33,226 bases of DNA from Paenibacillus polymyxa (GTDB lineage: Bacteria; Bacillota; Bacilli; Paenibacillales; Paenibacillaceae), in contig NZ_JAGGNR010000059.1 of assembly GCF_018614975.1 (NCBI RefSeq), forward strand, positions 1 to 33,226, in the 5' to 3' direction. A program made the position numbers and the translations under genes. The notes beneath the pieces were generated by a model. It ran no database searches and was not told the origin of the DNA. It was given only the letters and a program-made list of their open reading frames with translations. Below, piece after piece: positions 16,368 through 24,759 of this stretch (position 1 is its first letter; each line of letters opens with the position of its first letter).

Positions 16368-19300
16368 CTGATCCGTCCCTTCATCATTTGATTCACATAT
16401 TGGGCCACATTCACGGCATGATTGTAGTCGATCAGATTCTCATGATGACCAGGAATGGGAGTAGAATTACATGTACCTGTCGTCTTGGCGTGCCATGACT
16501 GTTCATCCGTTAACGGAACTGGACTATGTGCATCCTGAGCCGTTGCATATAACAAATGAATATCTGATTGTATCGGCTCTGCTGAATAGTAGTTATCAAA
16601 GGCCACTTCATTGGCAAGACGCACTTTGAGACTTCTAAGCGTGCTTTCACCTGGGAAGTAATCCATGACTTTTTTTAATTGGGTGTCATAGTCCTCACTA
16701 AGCTTAAACTCATGTCCATTGTTGTGTGCTAATTCGGCAAGAGCCTCCATCTTGCTTATTGAGCGAATATCCTGTTCATGACTTCTGGCAGGCGCATCCA
16801 GAATAATCAGCCATTCCACCTGCTGCCCCGTACCTTCGATGATCCGTGCCAGCTCAAATGCCACATTGCCGCCAAATGACCAACCCAGCAAACGGTAGGG
16901 ACCTGTCGGATGCAATTGCGTAAGAACATCGTAATAATACTCGGCCAGTTCCTTGACGGTATAGAGAGGCTCTTCGTCATTTTCGTATCCTCTTGGCACA
17001 AATCCGTATATATTCAGGCCTTCAAGTTGGCTAACCAACTCATAATAATTGATAAGATTGCCGCCTCCCGTAGGAATGAGGAACAACGGTATTTCATCCG
17101 CACGTCCTCCTTCTTTCAATACAACCATCGATTGATATTGGGAAATATTCCCTCCCCGAATGATTCGCGCGATCTCAGTGACAGTGGAGTAATCAAACAA
17201 AGTAATCACGGACAGTTGAGTCTGGAACGTTCTGTTCAGAACATCCATTAAACGGACGGCTTTGATGGAATGCCCACCCTGATTGAAAAAGCTTTCATGA
17301 AGATGGATAGTGTCCACACCAAGGATATCCATGAAAATCTGCATAACCCTTTCTTCCAGTTCATCCTGCGGAGCAGCGACATAATCCTTCAAGGTGCCAC
17401 GGTCCAGATGCTTCAGCGCTGCCTTGTCCAACTTGCCATTACTGTTTAGAGGAATACGATCAATCGTAATGAAGCGTGAGGGAATCATGTGACTCGGCAG
17501 CAGGGTTCGGCAGAAGTTGCGAAGGTCCGTACTGAGAATCTCAGAAGATGGAGCCAGTTGAATGTAAGCACTCAGAGACAGTTCTTCATCATCTCCCCAT
17601 CTCTCAGCCAGCATCGCACACTCCTGAATATCAGCGTGTCTGGAGATTACATCGGTGATTTCCCCCAATTCTACACGCATGCCTCTGATCTTCAATTGGT
17701 TGTCTATTCGACCGACAATGTATAACTTGCCCGTAGCGTCGTAATAAGCAATGTCGCCCGTTCTGTACATCCGTCCATCGGTAAACGGATTCGCGAAGAA
17801 AGCCTGTTCGGTCTTTACGGGATCTCCGTAGTACCCCCTCGCCAGCCCAACACCCCCAATATACAAATGACCATGAACCCCGATCGGCACCGGATTCTGC
17901 ATTTCATCCAGAACGTAGATAAAATTGTTCCCGATTGGCCGACCAATAGATATATTTCTTCGTGCGCGGAGACCTTCCAACTGCACATTCATATGAATGG
18001 TCGAATCAATGGAAACCTCGGTTACCCCATAACTGTTATGCAGATTACACTCGGGAAGATTGTTATGGAACGCTGCAACCATCTCGGGCTTTAATGCCTC
18101 TCCACTGGAGAATACATCCCGTAATGACGCTAACTGTTCCAAATCCGCCACACCAATTCGCTCCAAAATCATCTTCAACATGCTCGGAACAAAAAAGACG
18201 ATGGCCACTTCATATTGCTTCAAAGCTTGAATGATCGCATACGGATCACGATGAAATCCTGGTTCCAGGAGGGCAACCCTGGCACCTGCCATCCATGTCC
18301 AGAAATATTCAAGACCGACATCATCAAAGGTCAGGGTTGTTTTCTGAAGTACCGTTTCATGGGATTCCAGCTTGAATTGGTGCTGCATCCAGCAGATACG
18401 GTTCACCCATCCCTGGTGCCGCACAGATACCCCTTTGGGTTTCCCTGTAGTGCCTGACGTATAATAAATAGCTACCAGATGATCAGGCCCCACTTGTGTC
18501 GAGGGAACTGTTATCGGCTTGTCCATATACATTTCAGGTTGAGATACGTCGATCAGAAGGGCAACATCATCCGGGATCGGCAACGTATTCGTATTGATGA
18601 GACAGATGGACGCTCCCGAATCTGTTAACATGTGACGATTTCGCTCCACAGGTGCATCCAGATCCAGAGGCACGATGGCTCCTCCCGCTTTTAACACGGC
18701 AAGAAGGGCAATAGGCAAATGCAGCGAACGTTCTATGCCAATGGCTACCGCCTTGTCAGATCCAATTCCCTTGTCGATCAGAAGATGAGCCAATTGATTC
18801 GCTTGGCGGTCCAGATCTCGATAAGATAATTCATCTCCCCCATACACTACAGCCACCTGATCCGGGGCTCGGGCTACAGATGCTTCAAACAGATGTTGTA
18901 CACAGATATGATCAGGGTAATACATAACCGTATCGTTCCATTCATATAAAACTTTCTGTCGTTCTTCATCACTAACGGCTCCAACCCCTGCGATTGGCTT
19001 CTCTGGTTGATTCACAATATACTCAAGCAGCGCTATAAAATTACTGGCCCAGCGTTCAATCGTACTCATGTGGAACAGATCCCGACTACATTCAAATGTA
19101 CCTTTAATCACATCCTGATCTTCCGTCAAGTCCAGTGACATGTCGAATTTGGATGTGTTGATCTGCTTCAGCTTGATCTCCCTGAACACAGCCTGTTGAC
19201 CTTTCTGTTCAAAATGGCCCGCTTTCCCCAGACTGAACATGACCTGAAACAATGGCGAATATCCTGTGGTTCTAGATTGGATCAGGTCATCGAACAACAG

Positions 19301-20389
19301 ATCAATCGGTACATCCTGATGGTCAAATGCATCAAGAATCGTATTTTTGAAAGCATCCAGGTGTTGCAGAAAGGATTGCTGATCATCAATACGGCTTCGC
19401 AGTACGAGTGTATTAACAAAGAAACCAACGATCTTCTCCAAATCGGACTGTGGCCGATTGGAGACAGGCGTACCGATCAGCAGATCCGTTTCACCCGAAT
19501 ATTTACGTAACAAAATCGCAAAACAGGTATACATCACCATAAATAGCGTGGAATGATTCTTCTCCGAGATTTCCCTTAATCTGCTGGTAAGAGATGCAGG
19601 TATCGTGAAGTATACGGATATTCCCTCTTCACTCCGTTTCTGCGGACGTTCATGGTCATATGGCAAAGTGAGCGTATAGGAGTGCCCTTTCAATTGATCA
19701 AGCCAGTACCTCTTCTGAGCAGCAAACTCTTTACTTTCCAACAATTGATTCTGCCATACCGAGTAGTCTATATATTGAGTCGCGGAAGAGCTGTATGCCT
19801 GCAAAGGGCCTACTCCACGGAAATGTTCATAATAAGATAATAGATCTCTTCGTATGATCTCGATGGACTGACCATCCGAGATGATATGATGCATCATCAG
19901 GACAAAAATGTGGCGGTGATCACTAAGCTTAAATAATTTGAATCTGCACAGTCTGTCCCGAGTAAAATCAAAAGGGCCATCGGCCCTTTCAATTCTATCG
20001 ACAATCTGACTTTCGGCCTGATCTTCCGGATACATCGATAGATCAACCCATTGATAATCCGGTTGTTCTTTCAAAGTATACTGATACGGTACACCCTCTT
20101 CGGAATCAATCCGAATCTGCAGTAACTCTTGCCTGTCCACCATCAGTCCGATGGCTTGCTCAAATGCCGACTCATCGAACTCTCCCCTAATCTCATTGGC
20201 AAAAACCATGTTGTATGCCGTACTTGCTGGCTCAATCTGCTGCTGAAGCCACAACCTCTTCTGAGCAAAAGATAGCGGAAAGCGATTTATGTCACGAGAA
20301 GTGCGCTGTACTGTATTGGTCACATTCATTTGACTTAATATTCGATCAATCAGTTCGCTTTTGTTTATTACTGCACCTGATTTTTTCAC
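16364..20389 (-). CDS. NRPS C: C-A-T-TE termination module
   Basis: This is a 1341-residue single module. The condensation domain (about 35-470) has an intact HHIISDG at 167-173. The adenylation domain (about 490-990) has TSGTTGKPKG, YRTGD and the K985 in NGKLDK. The carrier domain has Ser1041 in GGHSI. The type I thioesterase (about 1098-1338) has the nucleophile Ser1171 in GWSFGG, with D1198 and H1315 or H1316 as likely triad partners. The specificity residues read DDLFFSSIDK in GrsA numbering, which I do not recognise; the usual YGPTE core is YGVTE. The start is GTG directly after the TAA of NRPS B, with GGAGG eight bases before it. It adds the last residue and releases the product. The thioesterase may hydrolyse or cyclise; the sequence does not decide. 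Confidence 0.93.
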   Translation of the reverse strand: MKKSGAVINKSELIDRILSQMNVTNTVQRTSRDINRFPLSFAQKRLWLQQQIEPASTAYNMVFANEIRGEFDESAFEQAIGLMVDRQELLQIRIDSEEGVPYQYTLKEQPDYQWVDLSMYPEDQAESQIVDRIERADGPFDFTRDRLCRFKLFKLSDHRHIFVLMMHHIISDGQSIEIIRRDLLSYYEHFRGVGPLQAYSSSATQYIDYSVWQNQLLESKEFAAQKRYWLDQLKGHSYTLTLPYDHERPQKRSEEGISVYFTIPASLTSRLREISEKNHSTLFMVMYTCFAILLRKYSGETDLLIGTPVSNRPQSDLEKIVGFFVNTLVLRSRIDDQQSFLQHLDAFKNTILDAFDHQDVPIDLLFDDLIQSRTTGYSPLFQVMFSLGKAGHFEQKGQQAVFREIKLKQINTSKFDMSLDLTEDQDVIKGTFECSRDLFHMSTIERWASNFIALLEYIVNQPEKPIAGVGAVSDEERQKVLYEWNDTVMYYPDHICVQHLFEASVARAPDQVAVVYGGDELSYRDLDRQANQLAHLLIDKGIGSDKAVAIGIERSLHLPIALLAVLKAGGAIVPLDLDAPVERNRHMLTDSGASICLINTNTLPIPDDVALLIDVSQPEMYMDKPITVPSTQVGPDHLVAIYYTSGTTGKPKGVSVRHQGWVNRICWMQHQFKLESHETVLQKTTLTFDDVGLEYFWTWMAGARVALLEPGFHRDPYAIIQALKQYEVAIVFFVPSMLKMILERIGVADLEQLASLRDVFSSGEALKPEMVAAFHNNLPECNLHNSYGVTEVSIDSTIHMNVQLEGLRARRNISIGRPIGNNFIYVLDEMQNPVPIGVHGHLYIGGVGLARGYYGDPVKTEQAFFANPFTDGRMYRTGDIAYYDATGKLYIVGRIDNQLKIRGMRVELGEITDVISRHADIQECAMLAERWGDDEELSLSAYIQLAPSSEILSTDLRNFCRTLLPSHMIPSRFITIDRIPLNSNGKLDKAALKHLDRGTLKDYVAAPQDELEERVMQIFMDILGVDTIHLHESFFNQGGHSIKAVRLMDVLNRTFQTQLSVITLFDYSTVTEIARIIRGGNISQYQSMVVLKEGGRADEIPLFLIPTGGGNLINYYELVSQLEGLNIYGFVPRGYENDEEPLYTVKELAEYYYDVLTQLHPTGPYRLLGWSFGGNVAFELARIIEGTGQQVEWLIILDAPARSHEQDIRSISKMEALAELAHNNGHEFKLSEDYDTQLKKVMDYFPGESTLRSLKVRLANEVAFDNYYSAEPIQSDIHLLYATAQDAHSPVPLTDEQSWHAKTTGTCNSTPIPGHHENLIDYNHAVNVAQYVNQMMKGRIR

Positions 20390-23300
20390 TTAATTACCCT
20401 CCGCAGAATATCCATTCGCTTCCAATAACAGATTCTCAATCACTTCGGACAATTCACGAATGGTAGGCGCATCAAATATTTTACGTAGCGGCAGATTGAC
20501 TCCTGCCTGCTGTCTGATTCCAGAGATGACCTGCGTTGCAATCAGTGAATGTCCTCCCAGCGCAAAGAAATTCTCATCTATGCTAATCTGTTCCCGCTTT
20601 AATACGGATCTCCAGATCTGAGCAACAATCTGCTCAACGGTTGTCGTTGGTGCGGCATATTCTGCCCCGGAACTTACATCTACGTCCGGTAGAGCGTGAT
20701 AATCAATTTTTCCATTGCTCAGCAGCGGTAAATGGTCTAGCACTTGGATTGCGCTAGGAATCATATATTCGGGAAGTACGGACGAAATCCACTGTTTGAC
20801 ATCCTGAATCTCTCCAGCGGTATCCAGTTCTACATAGGCAGCCAGCAATGGTTCTGTCTTCTCTAACAACTTCGCCGCTGCAAGTCGCACATGAGGATGT
20901 TCATTCAGAACCTTCTCGATCTCGCCAAGTTCGATCCGGTAACCTCTTAACTTCACCTGCCGGTCAACCCTGCCAATGTATTCGATATGACCATCCGGCA
21001 AATAACGGACCCTGTCTCCGGTTTTGTACATCACGTTGTCCGGCGCATAAGAATGTGCCAGGAAAGCCTGGTCATTTAAGTGTTCATCTACATATCCATC
21101 TGCAAGTCCTTTTCCGCTGATATATAACTCTCCGGCAACACCTGGCGGGACAAGATTAAGGTTCGAGTCCAGCACGAGCAGATTCGTATTATGAATCGGT
21201 CTGCCGATCGTTTCATGAACGTTATCCTTGTCACAGATATGATAAGTCGTATCAATACTCGCCTCAGTTGGACCGTACAAGTTAATTAACTGAGTGTTCG
21301 AACCAGCAAAGAAAGCCTTCTGGAGCGGAATTCCCAGCCTTTCTCCCCCACTGAACACTCTTTTTAACGGTGCTGAAGAGAGGGTTTCTTTTTCCACCAA
21401 AGCCTGAAGCATGGTAGGTACAACCTGTAATGTCGTAATTCGTTCCTTATGAATAATATCAAGCAGATAGTCGGGATCAGCATGTTTGTCCGGCTCAGCA
21501 AGAACCAGCCTTGCGCCCGTAGTAAGCGGTGCATAGAATTCCCATACCGATGCATCGAAATTAATCGATGTTTTCTGCAATACAGCGTCTTCCCCGCTCA
21601 GTGGAAATTCATTGTTCATCCAATGCATATGGTTGCTGACGGCCTGATGTGACACTTTGACCCCTTTGGGTCTACCTGTGGAACCGGAAGTATAGAGGAT
21701 ATAGGCGATGTCTCTGGCATCTACTCCGATTGTCGGTGCGTCCGTGGGCTCGGTCGCAATTGCCTCACCTTCTTCTTCAAGAAATACAGGATTAGCAAAA
21801 AGGGAATTGAGCCGTTCATTGTTTTTATTCAACAACAGCACCGTCTCAATGCGAGCATTATCACGGATATAGGACAATCGCTCATTCGGATAATCCGGAT
21901 CCAGTGGTACATAAGCCGCCCCTGCTCGAAGCACCGACAGAAGGGCTATGACCAGCTCAGGAGATCTCTCCACGCTTACCCCGACTACATCTCCATGCCC
22001 GACACTTCTTGTCCGATGCAGATAGTGGGCAAGCTGTTTGGACTTCTCATGGATTTCCCGGAACGTAAGCAGCGTGTTACCGGACACAACCGCAACCTGA
22101 TCTGGTGTCTTCAAGGCTTGTTCGTCCAGCATCTCCACCAATGTAGAGGTTGCATATTCCCGAACCTCTCCTTGAAGAATCGATTGCAATGTAAATGTCA
22201 GATGATCAGGGATGATATTGGACGATACGGGTTCATCCAGATTCACATAGGCCTTGTTGCAAATATGTGTGAATATATCCGCTATGTAGCCAATCTCTGT
22301 CGGAGTGTACTTTTCCTCGTTATATCGAAGAACGATATCTCTGCGATCAGGGTATTGCTGGATATTGAGTCCAAGGTGAACCGGTTCAATCTGTTCCGAC
22401 TGATACACAACCCGGAACGTGTGACCACCCGATTCCACCACGGATGATGCATCCCGACTCTCGAATCCATAGGAGAACACAGATTGACTCGAATTCGATT
22501 TGCTAAACATTTTGAAGTCAAAATAATCTGCATATTCCACACTATCTTTTGCTTCACTCGTCGTTCTTTGGATAAACTGAGCCAGCGTATCGTCCTCTTT
22601 CCGACCGGAGTACAGCGGTACATATCGATTCAATGTACCAACAACCTTCTCCAGATCCTCATCTTGTCGGCCCCGCGTATGTACGCCAACCGTCAGTTCC
22701 TTATCCTCGCCCAGCAGATGCAAAGTCAGATTCCAGCAGGCAAGCGTAACATCATCTATTGTACTTCCAACCTTATCAGCTACCTTCTTAAGTTCAGCCC
22801 ACAATTCTGGTGTCCAATCTACAGAGAAACTTGCCATCGTCATTCCAGGGGATCCACTACCGGATGACATGGACAATTGTTTGTCATAATGATCGAAGCG
22901 TTTATTGTTCCAAAAACTTCTTTCTTCCGCGTGCTCATCATTAGTCAACAGGTCATTCAACCACTCGGATACAGCGTAATATGGTACCTCTTCTTCCAGA
23001 AGTTCTTGGTCTACGTCGGCCACCATTAATTGTGACAAATCCTCAAGAATAACGGCAGGTTCAATATCTGAAAACTGCGGATCAAAAGCTAGAATCAACA
23101 CTTTGGAACGTTCAGACAGATCCACGTTAATGGCTTCCAGTGAATAATCGCCTCTCCAAGTGCCCAACTCTTTCCGGATCAACCCTTGAATATCCTCTTC
23201 CACAATCGATTCATCTGAATATGCAGTACGGAATCGGCTTCTGGTCTCCGAATCTACCTTCTGAAGATGGACCCCATAGTTGGGATCGGCTTCTATGGAA

Positions 23301-23485
23301 GTGCGAAGTGCGCTGTATTTCTCGGCTATTCTCTTCACGGCTAATTCAATCTGATCATTGGAGCACTCGCCTTCGATGTTAACAGCAATTACACTTGGAA
23401 CCAGTGATGTTAATCCGTTATTATTCAGTTCATGCAGTCGTTTCTGTTGTGGTGAAAGGGGATAACCCAGCATTACATTTTCCAT
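20390..23485 (-). CDS. NRPS B: degenerate C-like domain, A (predicted Gln), T
   Basis: This is a 1031-residue module. Residues 8-430 are a condensation-domain homologue, but the catalytic HHxxxDG is replaced: the aligned segment DPQFSDI (135-141) has Asp and Pro in place of the two His. It is unlikely to catalyse peptide bond formation. The adenylation domain (about 445-930) has YTSGSTGRPKG, LYGPTE and YKTGD. Its code residues D644, A645, W648, Q687, F711, G713, L736, I744, D745 plus Lys give DAWQFGLIDK, which I associate with Gln. The carrier Ser980 lies in LGGHSL. The ATG at 23485 has AGGAGG seven bases upstream. The preceding NRPS ends with a functional C domain, so this first domain probably serves another role, such as recruiting the hydroxylase encoded next door. 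Confidence 0.93.
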   Translation of the reverse strand: MENVMLGYPLSPQQKRLHELNNNGLTSLVPSVIAVNIEGECSNDQIELAVKRIAEKYSALRTSIEADPNYGVHLQKVDSETRSRFRTAYSDESIVEEDIQGLIRKELGTWRGDYSLEAINVDLSERSKVLILAFDPQFSDIEPAVILEDLSQLMVADVDQELLEEEVPYYAVSEWLNDLLTNDEHAEERSFWNNKRFDHYDKQLSMSSGSGSPGMTMASFSVDWTPELWAELKKVADKVGSTIDDVTLACWNLTLHLLGEDKELTVGVHTRGRQDEDLEKVVGTLNRYVPLYSGRKEDDTLAQFIQRTTSEAKDSVEYADYFDFKMFSKSNSSQSVFSYGFESRDASSVVESGGHTFRVVYQSEQIEPVHLGLNIQQYPDRRDIVLRYNEEKYTPTEIGYIADIFTHICNKAYVNLDEPVSSNIIPDHLTFTLQSILQGEVREYATSTLVEMLDEQALKTPDQVAVVSGNTLLTFREIHEKSKQLAHYLHRTRSVGHGDVVGVSVERSPELVIALLSVLRAGAAYVPLDPDYPNERLSYIRDNARIETVLLLNKNNERLNSLFANPVFLEEEGEAIATEPTDAPTIGVDARDIAYILYTSGSTGRPKGVKVSHQAVSNHMHWMNNEFPLSGEDAVLQKTSINFDASVWEFYAPLTTGARLVLAEPDKHADPDYLLDIIHKERITTLQVVPTMLQALVEKETLSSAPLKRVFSGGERLGIPLQKAFFAGSNTQLINLYGPTEASIDTTYHICDKDNVHETIGRPIHNTNLLVLDSNLNLVPPGVAGELYISGKGLADGYVDEHLNDQAFLAHSYAPDNVMYKTGDRVRYLPDGHIEYIGRVDRQVKLRGYRIELGEIEKVLNEHPHVRLAAAKLLEKTEPLLAAYVELDTAGEIQDVKQWISSVLPEYMIPSAIQVLDHLPLLSNGKIDYHALPDVDVSSGAEYAAPTTTVEQIVAQIWRSVLKREQISIDENFFALGGHSLIATQVISGIRQQAGVNLPLRKIFDAPTIRELSEVIENLLLEANGYSAEGN

Positions 23486-23588
23486 GTTCAATCCTCCTGC
23501 ATTTCTAATGTATTTTCGTTTCTATATAAAGTGAACTAAAGAATGTTACACTTGCCACTTCGATGACAGAATAACCTTCCGATCGCTG

Positions 23589-23655
23589 TTATCCCCAGAT
23601 TTTTTTGATTCCCTTCTTTAAAGGAAAAATCCGGGGATAAAGGCGAACGCTTCGC
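23589..23655 (-). other. Two stem-loops inside the NRPS operon
   Basis: In the 240-base gap between the hydroxylase and NRPS B, TTATCCCC and GATTTTT arms pair with AAAAATC and GGGGATAA (23589-23640) around a further CCTT/AAGG stem. Beside it GCGAA-cgc-TTCGC (23643-23655) forms a small hairpin. On the transcribed strand no T-run follows the large stem, so it is not a simple terminator. It may be an RNA processing or attenuation site. Confidence 0.6.
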
Positions 23656-23725
23656 TTCTTCACATTATTTCCGTCCTCTCCGTTATCGTGTAAATATTAA
23701 GTTCATTATATTTAGTTTAATTTCC

Positions 23726-24748
23726 TTACGACGAAATTGAGGCTTCACGACTCACGGGTTCTCCCATGGCTACCAATACTTTTCGATCTCCCTGATACGG
23801 GTTCCGGGCATGCGCCACCAGCATATTATCCAGCATAAGAATATCTCCCTCTTGCCATGGGAAGGCAACCGTGGCCTCAGCATAAGCCTCACGAATATGG
23901 GCCGCCACTTCGGCATCGATTGAACTTCCGTCTCCATAATACGTCTGGTATGGCAAACCTCCTTCTCCGAATTCTTCGAGCATCAGATTGCGAACTTCTT
24001 CGTTCAGACTGCTGCTATGCCAGAAGGCAATATGATTGAACCACAGATTCTCCTGCGTATCCGGGTGGATCGTAATAGCCGGTCTCACCTGTTTGGTTGT
24101 CAGCGTTCCATCCTCATTCCAGTAGCAGTCCATGTTGTTGTCCAGACAATATTGCTCCACTTCTTCCTTGGACTCCGTGTGGAAAACATACTGCCAAGTC
24201 TGTCCGAATCCGGTTCCGTAGTTTCGAACCAACATCCAGCCTTTCTCTGCAAACACATCCCGAATATCAGGGTCAATGAGGTTATATACCTTCCGTACAT
24301 CCACGATAGGTGTTTCTCCGCCTTCATCGGCGACGACGATACTGGAGAACCAGATTTTTTTGGGCCAGGTCATGACGTAGGACAACTCATTATGCGGTGC
24401 AATAGTCTCCTCATTGGGAAATTCCGTTGACGTATACACCTTGCCATGCACTTGGGTTCTTGGTGTCGCTCCTTCCTTATAGCTCAGTGGCTCGGGGCAG
24501 CTTACATCGATAAACCCGTAAAAGCTCTCTGGTGTGGTGGTATCAAAACCTCTGAAGAGGACTCCACCGTATTCCAACATCTTCTCTTCCACCATATCCT
24601 TATTGTTGAGATACCATTGATTCAGATCTAGTCCGGCTACATTCGGTTTGATTACCAATGGCAGCTCTTGACCTTCTTCCAAAAACGATTGCTTTACGAT
24701 TTCTTTCTGCATGACCATCTGTGCACCTTTATCAAATTTCTTTTTCAT
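23726..24748 (-). CDS. TauD/SyrP-like Fe(II)/2-oxoglutarate hydroxylase
   Basis: This is a 340-residue non-haem iron dioxygenase of the TauD/TfdA superfamily, nearest in feel to SyrP-type enzymes that beta-hydroxylate amino acids tethered to NRPS carrier domains. Iron ligands are H119 and E121 (APHNELSY) and H313 (VAHARNP). R322 in GDRKV is the likely 2-oxoglutarate anchor, and GGETPIVD follows the first ligand pair as usual. The length is normal. The ATG at 24748 has AGGAGG about seven bases before it. The stop of NRPS A overlaps this binding site, so the two are coupled. Its place between NRPS A and the degenerate-C NRPS B suggests it hydroxylates an Asn or Gln residue during assembly; Gln on NRPS B is my preferred target. 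Confidence 0.88.
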   Translation of the reverse strand: MKKKFDKGAQMVMQKEIVKQSFLEEGQELPLVIKPNVAGLDLNQWYLNNKDMVEEKMLEYGGVLFRGFDTTTPESFYGFIDVSCPEPLSYKEGATPRTQVHGKVYTSTEFPNEETIAPHNELSYVMTWPKKIWFSSIVVADEGGETPIVDVRKVYNLIDPDIRDVFAEKGWMLVRNYGTGFGQTWQYVFHTESKEEVEQYCLDNNMDCYWNEDGTLTTKQVRPAITIHPDTQENLWFNHIAFWHSSSLNEEVRNLMLEEFGEGGLPYQTYYGDGSSIDAEVAAHIREAYAEATVAFPWQEGDILMLDNMLVAHARNPYQGDRKVLVAMGEPVSREASISS

Positions 24749-24759
24749 GGTTACTCCTC

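Noticed and set aside
23589..23640. Rho-independent terminator ending transcription after the hydroxylase
   Set aside because: The stem is strong but on the transcribed strand it is followed by TAACAGCG, not a T-run, and the downstream NRPS B has no clear promoter of its own.
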